From the IMG/VR virus record IMGVR_UViG_3300042923_000209, positions 1 through 23,524 of that record: a stretch of 23,524 bases of DNA, one strand, 5' to 3'. The translations under genes were made by a program, and so were the position numbers. Shown piece by piece: positions 6,976-14,492 of the stretch. The notes beneath the pieces are model-generated. The model saw only the letters and a program-made list of their open reading frames with translations, was not told where the DNA came from and ran no database searches. This DNA comes from a virus. How positions within the stretch are numbered: the stretch's first letter is position 1; each line of letters starts with the position of its first letter.

Positions 6976-7767
6976 ATGGCAACTGACATCTGTTACCCGA
7001 GCGGGACGGACTGGGGATGCGCGTACAGCGACGACGAAATCGACCTCCTCGTCCCGGCCGTGAAGGAGCGCTCGGAGGCTCTCGCCTGGTCTACTCTGTC
7101 GGCCCTGACGGGGTATCGCGTTTCCCTCTGCCCGATGACCGTGCGCCCCTGCGCCGCGCGTTGCGGGAGCACCACGTGGTTCACGGCTCCGGTCTCCGAC
7201 TCGGGCTCCTTCTCGCCGTACACGCATGGCGGCTCCTGGTACAACGCGTGCGGATGCGCCGGACCCACGGATTGTTCCTGCTCGTCTATCTCCGAAGTGT
7301 TCTTGCCTACGGAGGTTGGGCGCATCTCTTCGGTGACGATCAACGGCGCAACCCTCGCGGCATCCGCGTATCGCGTGGACAACGGGAACCGTCTCGTCCG
7401 TACTGACGGTGGGACCTGGCCGGTGTGCCAGCCGATGGGGCAGGACGAGAATGCCGAGGGCTCCTTCGCGGTGTCCTACTACACCGGGGTCGCGCCGAAC
7501 GATCTGCTCCGCTACGCCGCTGGCGTGCTGGCCACCGAGTTCTACAAGGCGTGCAACGGCTCGAAGTGCCGCCTCCCTGCGGGCGCGACGAGCGTCACCC
7601 GCAACGGCGTCAGCATGGAGATTCCCTCGGGCCTCTTCCCCGGTGGTGCCACCGGCATCCACGAGGTCGATGCCGTCATCCGCATCTACAACCCCTACTC
7701 GCTCAAGTCCCCCGCCAGGGTCATGAGCCCTGACATGACGCGTGGTCGCATCCAGACGGGAGGCTGA
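6976..7767 (+). CDS. Head-to-tail adaptor (neck protein), cysteine-rich
   Basis: This is a 263-residue protein whose ATG follows TGAGGG at 6965-6970. It matches the actinophage head-to-tail adaptor layout: an N-terminal helical segment (DDEIDLLVPAVKERSEAL, WSTLSALTGYRVSLCP), a Cys-rich middle (RPCAARCG, NACGCAG, DCSCSS), then SEVFLPTEVGRISSVTING, YRVDNGNRLVRTDGGTWP, FAVSYYTGVAPNDLLRYAAG, EFYKACNGSKCRLPAG and a final NPYSL...SPDMTRG. It should sit under the portal and form the first ring of the connector. I count 12 cysteines, several as CxC, so disulfides or a bound metal are possible. It overlaps neither neighbour; the next ribosome site lies inside its 3' end. Confidence 0.8.
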   Translation: MATDICYPSGTDWGCAYSDDEIDLLVPAVKERSEALAWSTLSALTGYRVSLCPMTVRPCAARCGSTTWFTAPVSDSGSFSPYTHGGSWYNACGCAGPTDCSCSSISEVFLPTEVGRISSVTINGATLAASAYRVDNGNRLVRTDGGTWPVCQPMGQDENAEGSFAVSYYTGVAPNDLLRYAAGVLATEFYKACNGSKCRLPAGATSVTRNGVSMEIPSGLFPGGATGIHEVDAVIRIYNPYSLKSPARVMSPDMTRGRIQTGG

Positions 7768-7768
7768 T

Positions 7769-8302
7769 ATGTCGACGCTCCGTGAGGACACGGGTGTCTA
7801 CCCGCTTCTCGTCGAACTCGCCGCCTGCCTCTGCACTGAGATGCAGGCGTCGGGTGGCCCGACCCTCTGCTACTGCGGCCCGATGGTGGGCAACGTCACG
7901 CTGGACTACTGCGGCGGTGACGCCTGCGACGGCAACGGCTGTGGCGGGCAGGCATGGGTCCGCTTCGTCGACGCCTACCCGTCTGGTGCCTTCCCTGCCC
8001 CAGACAACAACCTCTCGAACTGCAAGGTCCCCATGGCCTACACGATCGAGGTCGGCGTCGCGCGGTGCGTTCCGAACGGTACGGCCAACGGCGCAACAGG
8101 GTTCACCCCGCCCTCGATGGACGAGCAGTTGGAGGCCATGCGCCTCCAGACTGCGGATGTGGCGGCGATGCGTCGCGCGATCCAGTGTTGCTTCGGGGCA
8201 TCCGACCGGGATTACGTGCTCGGCATCTACGACCAGACCCTCGTGAACGGTGGTGGGTGCCTCGGTGGCACGTTCAGCATCGTCGTGTGGGAGTCGTTCT
8301 AA
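7769..8302 (+). CDS. Cysteine-rich head-tail connector or tail terminator-like protein
   Basis: This is a 177-residue protein. I chose the ATG at 7769 because GACGGGAGG (7755-7763) lies five bases upstream; an in-frame GTG at 7742 lies deep in the adaptor gene. It carries about 12 cysteines, including CLC, CYC and YCGGDACDGNGCGG motifs. Other elements are GQAWVRFVDAYPSGAFP, YTIEVGVARCVPNG, a helix (MDEQLEAMRLQTADVAAMRRAIQ cut short by CCFG) and C-terminal GGGCLGGTFSIVVWESF. From memory this pattern is a recurrent actinophage neck family encoded right after the adaptor; the strand-helix-strand order would suit a stopper or tail terminator ring. Its stop codon overlaps the next start (TAATG). 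The exact ring position is uncertain. Confidence 0.8.
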   Translation: MSTLREDTGVYPLLVELAACLCTEMQASGGPTLCYCGPMVGNVTLDYCGGDACDGNGCGGQAWVRFVDAYPSGAFPAPDNNLSNCKVPMAYTIEVGVARCVPNGTANGATGFTPPSMDEQLEAMRLQTADVAAMRRAIQCCFGASDRDYVLGIYDQTLVNGGGCLGGTFSIVVWESF

Positions 8303-8799
8303 TGGCCAACCTGCGCTTCTGCCCCGGATGCCGGGGCGGTGGCTTCACCCGGACGCAGGTGCACTACGGGCGGATCATGGATGCCTTTACAGATCGCGGC
8401 ATCCTTGGCCCGGACATCTTGACGCTCGCGCGCGAGGTTCAGGAAGAGGCCGAGAAGGAAGCGCCCAAGCGCACTGGTCGACTGGCGAAGAACCACTATC
8501 GCTCTGTTCCGCCTCCGCGCGGATATGAGCGCTGGTTCTATGTCGGCAACCGCGCCGGGTACGCCCGCTTCGTGCGTGGCGGTACTGCGGAGAACGGAGC
8601 CGGGTACATCACCGGCAACGCGGGTGGTCTGTACGGCGGGGTCATGCTGATGCGTCCTGCGCCGTACTCGTACTTCGGCGTCGATGACTCGCGCCGCTTC
8701 CAGGAGAAGGTGAAGGGGCAGAAGGCGAACGACTGGCTCGGCCGTGCATTGAAGGCTGTGGTCGTCCGCAGGATCAATGCGGGGATGCGGCGGGGATGA
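8302..8799 (+). CDS. HK97 gp10-like neck or tail completion protein
   Basis: This is a 165-residue protein whose ATG overlaps the upstream TAA (TAATG), with GGGAG at 8288-8292. It has the HK97 gp10-like hallmarks: a helix (LTLAREVQEEAEKEAPK) followed directly by RTGRLAKNHYRS, a WFYVGNRAGYARFVRGGT segment with the typical YAxFVxxGT, and an aromatic, Pro-rich loop (MLMRPAPYSYFGVDD) before a C-terminal helix. Members of this family link the connector to the tail. The N-terminus carries one CPGC pair, which could be half of a zinc site. It closes the neck block; a 78-base gap holding palindrome copy 2 follows. Gp10-like assignment is fairly firm; stopper versus terminator role is open. Confidence 0.8.
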   Translation: MANLRFCPGCRGGGFTRTQVHYGRIMDAFTDRGILGPDILTLAREVQEEAEKEAPKRTGRLAKNHYRSVPPPRGYERWFYVGNRAGYARFVRGGTAENGAGYITGNAGGLYGGVMLMRPAPYSYFGVDDSRRFQEKVKGQKANDWLGRALKAVVVRRINAGMRRG

Positions 8800-8808
8800 T
8801 GTACCACA

Positions 8809-8823
8809 GAAAGTCCGACTTTC
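8809..8823. promoter_or_regulatory. Palindrome copy 2 (GAAAGTC-C-GACTTTC)
   Basis: This is a perfect 7+1+7 palindrome in the 78-base gap (8800-8877) between the gp10-like gene and the tail assembly chaperone gene. The rest of the gap shows only the TGGAGG ribosome site at 8867-8872 and no convincing -35/-10 pair. The odd centre fits a DNA-binding dimer site such as an operator or stoperator-like site. Confidence 0.65.
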
Positions 8824-8877
8824 CGCGTACTATCTCCTTGAGCGCGTCCGTAGGACGCCCCGACTATGGAGGTATCC

Positions 8878-9348
8878 ATGCCCACTGCCAACCGCACCTT
8901 CCGCCGCGCAGTCGCGAAGCAGAAGGTCACCCGTCCCACCGTCCGCTTCGGGATCGAGCGGATGAACGACGACGGGGAGGTTCTCTCGACGGACTGGTTC
9001 AACGCCACGATGCCGACCGACGAGAACATGTTCCTGATCGCCGCTCTGATCGGCGACGAGGACAACGAGGCAGGTGCGGCTACGGCCCTGCTCGAACTCT
9101 TGAAGGACTCGCTCCCGACCGACGAGTACCGCCTCTTCCGGAAGCGTCTGCGCGATCCGAAGGACGAGGACGTGACCATGGAGACCGTCGAGGATATCGT
9201 CGAGGAACTCATGAAGGAGTGGTCCGCTTTTCCTACCGGGCAGTCTGCGGCCTCATCTACCTCGCAGACCACTTCTGGGCCGAAATCGACGGGGCGTGTG
9301 CGCGGCGAGGGGTCGACCCGCTCGCCCTCGGCTTCGATCGGTTCCTGA
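8878..9348 (+). CDS. Tail assembly chaperone (short, G-like product)
   Basis: This is a 156-residue protein with ATG at 8878 and TGGAGG five bases upstream; the earlier in-frame ATG at 8866 overlaps that ribosome site and is unlikely. The body is acidic and helical (RFGIERMNDDGEVLSTDWF, TALLELLKDSLPTDEYRLFR, ETVEDIVEELMKEW), as is usual for the lambda G-type chaperone encoded just before the tape measure gene. The last 38 residues, beyond the slip site, are Ser/Thr-rich and low complexity, which is also usual. It should bind the tape measure protein during tail assembly and is not expected in the mature virion. Position, size and the out-of-frame extension support the call. Confidence 0.85.
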   Translation: MPTANRTFRRAVAKQKVTRPTVRFGIERMNDDGEVLSTDWFNATMPTDENMFLIAALIGDEDNEAGAATALLELLKDSLPTDEYRLFRKRLRDPKDEDVTMETVEDIVEELMKEWSAFPTGQSAASSTSQTTSGPKSTGRVRGEGSTRSPSASIGS

Positions 9349-9545
9349 ACCTCATCTACTCGTGGGCGTGCGAGCGCGTCCAGCACGACGAGAACGGACG
9401 GGCGGAACTCGACGAAGCCCTGTTCAGCACCGAAGAGAGAGATAGGCGGCGCGGGCTCCGAGGCGATAACGTGTCTCAGGAGGTCGTGGACGAAGAGTGG
9501 GCGCTCTTCAACGCACTCTCCACCATGAAGCAGGAAGTGGGGTGA
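8878..9545 (+). CDS. Tail assembly chaperone, frameshifted (GT-like) product
   Basis: A -1 shift near 9231 (read 8878-9231, then 9231-9545) would give a 222-residue protein: the first 118 residues of the short chaperone plus 104 from the -1 frame. The extension starts SYRAVCGLIYLADHFW and continues with RFLNLIYSWACERVQ and EEWALFNALSTMKQ, a hydrophobic-aromatic helical T-like domain. It has no start codon and ribosome site of its own near the junction. In lambda the longer GT protein recruits tail tube subunits to the tape measure while the short form coats it. The gene ends three bases before the tape measure start. The frameshift is a strong inference from conserved gene order. Confidence 0.75.
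9226..9234 (+). other. Probable -1 ribosomal slip site (GCT TTT CCT)
   Basis: The zero-frame codons GCT-TTT-CCT contain CTTTTC. A Phe tRNA on TTT (9229-9231) can move back one base onto TTT (9228-9230) with full pairing, and the next codon becomes TCC (9231-9233). The shifted frame then runs open to 9545. It is not a full X-XXY-YYZ heptamer. The exact slip position is inferred from frames and base pairing. Confidence 0.6.
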
Positions 9546-9548
9546 CGC

Positions 9549-12308
9549 GTGGCTGTCGTCTGGGGTGAAGCGGAGGTTGTCCTCCACACTGATGGACGGT
9601 CCCTTCCGGGCGAGGTCGAGGCGGCAACCAGCGTCGCCGCCGCTCAGGGGGCCAAGACCTTCGAGCGCGTGTTCAAGAAGGAGATGCGGAAGGCGATCCG
9701 CAACTCGGTCAAGGACATCGCTCGGAACCTTGGCGACCTGGTTGCCACGCTCCTGCTCTCCAGCGGAGCGATGCGGCGGCTGTACGAGGCCACCGTCCAT
9801 GTGCGCCGTGGGTTCCGCTCGCTCGGGTCGACGGTCAACACCTTCACGAGCAACTCGCTCCGCAAGTTGACGGGTGGGTTCCGGGAGTTCGGTGACGCCA
9901 TTCGCGTGGACGCGATCCGCACGATGGACATGCTCCGCGAGGGGGCGACCCATCTCAAGATCAACCTGGACGACCTCCAGCAGACGTTCCCCGGCATCAC
10001 GCGCGGCGTCCGTGCGATCGGGAACGGCTTCCGGTACGTCCGGGATGAGGCGGTCGGCTTCGGCACCATCCTCCGCAACGATGCCGTCAAGACGATGGAC
10101 TCGCTCCGCGAAGGTGCGTCGCATCTCAAGATCAACCTCGACGATCTGCGCGACACCTTCCCCGGCCTGACCCGCGTCGTTCGTGGAACTCGTTCGGCCT
10201 TCGCCCGTGTCCGCGAGGAGGTCAAGGCGCTCGGCCCGGACATGGACTTCGTGCGCCCCGCTACCGAGCGCCTGCGCGAGTCGTTCCGGAGCCTCGGCGA
10301 GACGCTTCGTGGAAGCCGCTTCATCCTGAGCCTGTGGCGCACCGAGCAGAAGAACTACATCGAGAACAGCGAAGAGGTCACGGCGGCGACCGAGGATACT
10401 GAGCGGTCGACGAACCGTCTCACTCGTTCGGTGAACAAGGGCGTCGGCGGCATCCGGAAGTACCTCGCCTCGTGGAAGAGCCTGCCCCACGGCTTCCGCC
10501 AGGCTGTGTTCTGGACCGGCCTGGTCATCGCTGGCATGGGCTCGCTGTCTGTGCTGACCTCCGCCCTGTCTGGCACGATCGTTGCGCTGGTCGCACAGAT
10601 CGGCGCTCTCGTTGCGGGCATCGGCTTCGCGGTCGCCGGTTTCGCTGGCCTCTACGCCGAGGGCACCAAGTTGACCGAGGGTGCACAGGCGTCCAAGGAT
10701 GCCTTCTCCGCTCTCGGTGACGCCTTCCGCCAGGTCCGCGAGGACATCACGAACAACATGTTCGGCGGCATGGCTGACTCGATCAGCAACATCACGAATA
10801 CCCTCCTGCCTGCGCTGGAAGGCAACATCGCGACGTTCGCGCAGACCACGGGTGAGAGCCTCGGCCGCATCTTCGATGCGCTCTCCTCGCCCGCTGGTGT
10901 CGAGAACTTCAAGGCTCTGCTCGACGGATTCAGCCCCATCCTGGAGAGCCTGACCACGGCGGCGATCACCTTCGGTGACGCCATTGCCGACATCCTCGTC
11001 GCATCCCTGCCGACTGCCCAGTTGTTCGCGGACGCCATTGCCGACGTGGGCACGCAGTTCTCCACCTGGACCTCCAGCGAGGAGGGGCGCGCGCGGCTGG
11101 CCGAGTTCTTCGCCACGGCCGAGCGGATCATGCCGCTCCTCGTGGACCTGGTGGTCGCGTTCGCGGATGCCCTCGCACAGTTGGTCACGCCCACGACCAT
11201 CTCTGGCTTCGAGACCTTCGTCACGTCGATGACGAACTTCATGCCGATCCTCGGGCAGATCGTCGGCGTGGTCGCGAACCTCAACGTGTTCGGCATCCTG
11301 GCGGCGGCGCTGGAGACCATCGGTGCCCTGCTCGCGCCGCTCCTGCCGGTGCTCGCGACGTTCGCCACGATCCTCGGCGAGACCCTGATCACCGCTCTCC
11401 AGACTCTCGCGCCTGCGTTCACCACGCTGGGCACGTCCCTCGCGCCCGTGCTCACGATCATCGGCGATCTGGTCATCGCGATCTTGCCCCCGCTCATCGA
11501 CATCATCGTGCGCGTGATCGAGAACGTCGCCGCCTGGATCGACATGATCCTGGCGCTGGCCGAGGTTCTGCTCGGTGGCGAGGAGGGCGTGAAGGTCTTC
11601 GGCCAGGTGGTGACCACAGTGTTCCAGGTCATCGGTGGCGTCATCACGTTCACGACCAGCATCATCACTGGTGTGTTGAAGGCAGTCACCGCGCTCTTGA
11701 AGGGCGACACGGCCGGAGCATTCAAGTTCCTGGAGGATGCCGTACGTCAGGCGTTCGAGGGCATCGGCATCGACTTCGACGACTTCATCCAGTGGTGTCT
11801 CGATCTGTGGAACAACGTGTCGAAGTTCTTCGGCAAGATCGGGGACGCGATCAGCGACTTCGGCGACACCGTGGCTGACGTGTTCGGCGCTGTCGGTGAC
11901 TGGATCAGCGACGCGATCGGCTGGTTCGGCTCGCTCTTCGGCGCGGCCAACAAGGCATCCGGCGCGGCATCCGGTGCGCGCCAGGCGGCGGCATCCGGTG
12001 GCGGTGGCTCCTCGCGGCCCATGGCTACGGGTGGTCTGCTCAACGGGCCGACCCGCATCCTCGCAGGCGAGGCTGGCCCCGAGGCGATCGTCCCGCTCCG
12101 TCGCTCGCTGAACATGGTGGACCCCTCCGTGCGCTGGCTGTCGGCTATCGCGCAGGGCAAGGACCCGGCATTCGCTGGCGGCGGCGTCGTCGGTGGCGGG
12201 AAGAGTGTCACCATTGAGGCGGGTGCCATTCAGATCGTCGGCAACCAGGACCCGGCGCGCACGTCGCTCTCGGTCCTCAACCGTCTCGCAGAGAGGATTG
12301 CTGGCTGA
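9549..12308 (+). CDS. Tape measure protein
   Basis: This is a 919-residue protein starting with GTG, with a GGAAGTGGGG purine stretch upstream. It sets tail length and is fed into the host envelope with the DNA. The N-terminal 300 residues are charged helices and include a 57-residue tandem duplication. Hydrophobic, Gly/Ala/Leu-rich stretches follow at about 316-375 and 570-715 (LVIAGMGSLSVLTSALSG, ALVAQIGALVAGIGFAVAG, ILAAALETIGALLAPLLPVL), candidate membrane-inserting parts. The C-terminus has the classic ATGGLLNGPTRILAGEAG and PEAIVPL segments seen in many tape measure proteins. If about 1.5 angstrom per residue holds, the tail would be near 140 nm. I see no lytic transglycosylase or peptidase motif. 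It overlaps the next gene by one base (TGATG). Confidence 0.93.
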   Translation: MAVVWGEAEVVLHTDGRSLPGEVEAATSVAAAQGAKTFERVFKKEMRKAIRNSVKDIARNLGDLVATLLLSSGAMRRLYEATVHVRRGFRSLGSTVNTFTSNSLRKLTGGFREFGDAIRVDAIRTMDMLREGATHLKINLDDLQQTFPGITRGVRAIGNGFRYVRDEAVGFGTILRNDAVKTMDSLREGASHLKINLDDLRDTFPGLTRVVRGTRSAFARVREEVKALGPDMDFVRPATERLRESFRSLGETLRGSRFILSLWRTEQKNYIENSEEVTAATEDTERSTNRLTRSVNKGVGGIRKYLASWKSLPHGFRQAVFWTGLVIAGMGSLSVLTSALSGTIVALVAQIGALVAGIGFAVAGFAGLYAEGTKLTEGAQASKDAFSALGDAFRQVREDITNNMFGGMADSISNITNTLLPALEGNIATFAQTTGESLGRIFDALSSPAGVENFKALLDGFSPILESLTTAAITFGDAIADILVASLPTAQLFADAIADVGTQFSTWTSSEEGRARLAEFFATAERIMPLLVDLVVAFADALAQLVTPTTISGFETFVTSMTNFMPILGQIVGVVANLNVFGILAAALETIGALLAPLLPVLATFATILGETLITALQTLAPAFTTLGTSLAPVLTIIGDLVIAILPPLIDIIVRVIENVAAWIDMILALAEVLLGGEEGVKVFGQVVTTVFQVIGGVITFTTSIITGVLKAVTALLKGDTAGAFKFLEDAVRQAFEGIGIDFDDFIQWCLDLWNNVSKFFGKIGDAISDFGDTVADVFGAVGDWISDAIGWFGSLFGAANKASGAASGARQAAASGGGGSSRPMATGGLLNGPTRILAGEAGPEAIVPLRRSLNMVDPSVRWLSAIAQGKDPAFAGGGVVGGGKSVTIEAGAIQIVGNQDPARTSLSVLNRLAERIAG
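9891..10232 (+). repeat. Tandem 171-bp duplication in the tape measure gene
   Basis: Two adjacent 57-codon units (9891-10061 and 10062-10232) each run from G-x-x-x-R-x-D-A through TMDxLREGAxHLKINLDDL to TFPGxTR and a charged end (VRDEAV or VREEVK). More than half the residues are identical. The period is exact, with no gap, so a change of one unit would alter tail length by a fixed step. Confidence 0.85.
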
Positions 12309-14284
12309 TGCTCGAAGAGTATCTCTGTCTCGGCGGCAACGAGGTCGCGAACAACGCTCGGACCTACGGCTATGCGACGACGGCGAACTGCCCGCTCTCA
12401 TGGTTCCGGTGCGAGCCGTGCGAGACCCTGCATGACGCGATCAACGACTGGGTTCCCTCCGAGTACCGCTGGATCGAACTGCGTCGCAACTTCATCACGA
12501 ACCCCTCGTTCGAGACGGATGCTTCCGGGTGGAACACCTACGGGGCGAACGTCACTATCGCGCGCTCCACCGCGCAGGCACACGGTGGCACCGCCAGCCT
12601 CCAGGTCACGCAGACAACGGCGGGCACGAAGGGTGTCCAGTCCGTGGCCTATCCGGTGACGGTCGGTACCTCCTACGCCCTCTCGGCATGGGTGCTCTCG
12701 ACGGCGGGCACGGCACAGACCGCGGTCATCCTGTCCTGGTACAACGGTGGCTCCTTCATCTCTTCGACCAGCGGCACGCTGACTTCGCTGACGATTGGCA
12801 CCTGGACCCGACTGTCGGTGGTGGGCGTCGCTCCTGCCACTGCGACCCAGGTGTACGCGATCGTCAGCACGCCCTCGGCGCAGATTGCGGACATCCGGTT
12901 CGTCGACGAGTTCCTGCTGGAAGCGTCGACCGTCGTGGAGACGTACTTCGACGGCGACAGCGCTGGCACAGTGAACGTCCCGGTGGGAGCGGGCGACATC
13001 GACTACGCCTGGGCATCTGGCCCGCCCGGACCGTCGATTCAGCAGCAGTACACCGTCGTGAGCGAGGGCTACTCGGCCACACAGCCGTACACCTACGCGA
13101 ACATCGAAGATGCTCCGTGGTACGACCAGCAGAAGAGTGATCTGACCAGCCGGTTCTATGGAGCATGGATCGTCTCGGTGACTGGCGTCGACGACTCCAC
13201 TCGAACGGCCACCGTGACGGAGGCGATCCTCGATGGTGGCGTGGTCGGCCTCGTGCGGCATGCCGCACGCGAGATGGTCGTGACGGCGCTCCTTCCCGCC
13301 GAGGGGCAGGACGCCCTGGAGTATGGACTGTCCTGGCTCGATGCCGCACTGGCCGCAGACGGTTGCTCGTCGCACGGCTCTGCCTGTGGCGCTGTCGACA
13401 TGACATTCCTGGGGGCATGCCCGGACCCCGAGACTCCGGACGGAATCGTTCTTGCCGCCGATGCGCAGACTCGCCACCTGCACAATGTCACCGTGACGAG
13501 CGGACCGCTCATCATCCAGCGTCTCCACTCGAACGACGGCAAGCACTTCGCCTACATCGTCGAGTGGACGATGGTCGCAGGGACGCCGTTCGTGTTCGGC
13601 CAGACGACGGAGATTGAGGTCCAGCCCTCCATCCCGCTGGTCATCCAGGACGTGCCGTACAACCTGGTCCCGTACCCCTCCGCCGAACTGCCCGGAAGCA
13701 CTGTGGTGGTCGCGACGAACTACTCGACGAACCCTTCGGTCGAGGTCAACGCGACGAACTGGAGTGCGTGGGGGGCGGTCGACAGCGGCACCAGCCCGGC
13801 CGCCTTCATCACCGGGGCTCGCTCCACGGACCTGCACGCTGGTACTGGAGTGGCCTCGTTCCGCACGCGCCTGCTCGGCAACAACGGCTCGACCGTCGTG
13901 ACCAACGCGGTGTCCTTCATTGGCGCTACGAACGTCATGAACCTCACCCCGGCCACCGGCCAGCGGTACTCGTTCACCATCTGGGGGGCGCTGTTCATCA
14001 TCGCCGGGGCATCCGGCTCGCAGTTGCAGGAACTCGCCGCAATGGTCGAGTGGAAGAGCGGCACGAACGGCTCGGGTACCACCCTGCGGGCCGACACCAT
14101 CGGCTCCACGACGACCGAGTACAACGGCAAGGTATTCTCCGCGAAGTCGATCATCCCGCCTGCCGGGACGCTGAGCATCAACTTCTACGTCCGTGGCAAG
14201 GTGCGCTGGTCGTCCTCGGCTACGGCCGCGAACAACAGTGACATCCAGATGTTCGCTGACACCGTTGCCGTGACCACGCCGTAG
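12308..14284 (+). CDS. Distal-tail-like minor tail protein with two CBM-like modules
   Basis: This is a 658-residue protein, translationally coupled to the tape measure gene (TGATG). Its backbone resembles actinophage distal tail (Dit-type) proteins: NNARTYGYATTANCPLSWF at the start, then EDAPWYDQQKSDLTSRFYG and a GGVVGLVRHAAREMVVTALL segment typical of the tail-tip ring. Residues about 59-240 interrupt this core with a carbohydrate-binding-like beta-sandwich (RRNFITNPSFETDASGW, GTASLQVTQTTAG, YALSAWVLSTAG) ending in YFDGDSAG...DIDYAWASGP. A second similar module (NYSTNPSVEVNATNWSAWG) fills about 468-658. The core should cap the tube end; the modules probably bind host surface sugars. Cysteines cluster at CPLSWFRCEPC and in the 345-380 region. 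Dit identity is fairly likely, sugar binding is inference. Confidence 0.85.
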   Translation: MLEEYLCLGGNEVANNARTYGYATTANCPLSWFRCEPCETLHDAINDWVPSEYRWIELRRNFITNPSFETDASGWNTYGANVTIARSTAQAHGGTASLQVTQTTAGTKGVQSVAYPVTVGTSYALSAWVLSTAGTAQTAVILSWYNGGSFISSTSGTLTSLTIGTWTRLSVVGVAPATATQVYAIVSTPSAQIADIRFVDEFLLEASTVVETYFDGDSAGTVNVPVGAGDIDYAWASGPPGPSIQQQYTVVSEGYSATQPYTYANIEDAPWYDQQKSDLTSRFYGAWIVSVTGVDDSTRTATVTEAILDGGVVGLVRHAAREMVVTALLPAEGQDALEYGLSWLDAALAADGCSSHGSACGAVDMTFLGACPDPETPDGIVLAADAQTRHLHNVTVTSGPLIIQRLHSNDGKHFAYIVEWTMVAGTPFVFGQTTEIEVQPSIPLVIQDVPYNLVPYPSAELPGSTVVVATNYSTNPSVEVNATNWSAWGAVDSGTSPAAFITGARSTDLHAGTGVASFRTRLLGNNGSTVVTNAVSFIGATNVMNLTPATGQRYSFTIWGALFIIAGASGSQLQELAAMVEWKSGTNGSGTTLRADTIGSTTTEYNGKVFSAKSIIPPAGTLSINFYVRGKVRWSSSATAANNSDIQMFADTVAVTTP

Positions 14285-14291
14285 GAGAACC

Positions 14292-14492
14292 ATGAGCGCC
14301 TTCGGCGAGACCATCACGATCTGCAACCTGTGCGTGGCTGACGGGAAAGAGCCCTTCAAGACGTACGCCGAGGACGGCATGTTCGAGATGATGGAGGTGC
14401 ACACGCGCACCGAGCACCCGGAGCACGTGGAGTTTCTGCGTAGCGGCGGGACGTACCGGCCGCTGATCCCGAGCCCGATGGGAGATGACTGA
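14292..14492 (+). CDS. Small Cys/His protein, possible zinc finger
   Basis: This is a 66-residue protein with AGGAG at 14283-14287. It contains CNLC near residue 11 and, 20 or so residues later, VHTRTEHPEHVEF. The spacing of two cysteines and two or three histidines fits a single C2H2-type zinc finger or ribbon. The C-terminus is Pro-rich (RPLIPSPMGDD). It sits between two large tail tip genes and its TGA overlaps the next ATG, so it is co-translated with the minor tail genes. It could be a small assembly factor or virion component. I do not recognise a family with certainty. Confidence 0.75.
   Translation: MSAFGETITICNLCVADGKEPFKTYAEDGMFEMMEVHTRTEHPEHVEFLRSGGTYRPLIPSPMGDD

Noticed and set aside
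7742-7768. Upstream GTG start for the cysteine-rich connector gene
   Set aside because: It would put nine extra residues inside the adaptor gene, with the good GACGGGAGG site then lying within the coding region.
8838-8870. TTGAGC ... TATGGA as a promoter before the chaperone gene
   Set aside because: The 21-base spacing is too long for a sigma-70-type promoter and TATGGA overlaps the ribosome site.
8796-9545. Independent 249-residue gene in the -1 frame of the tail chaperone
   Set aside because: Only the last 104 or so residues look like protein; the first part is shadow of the chaperone gene. It is better explained as the frameshift extension.
8538-12401. 1287-codon open frame on the minus strand opposite the tape measure gene
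   Set aside because: Long antisense open frames are common opposite GC-rich genes. The product is an Arg/Glu/Asp/His-rich composition without domain pattern, and it crosses several well-supported + strand genes.
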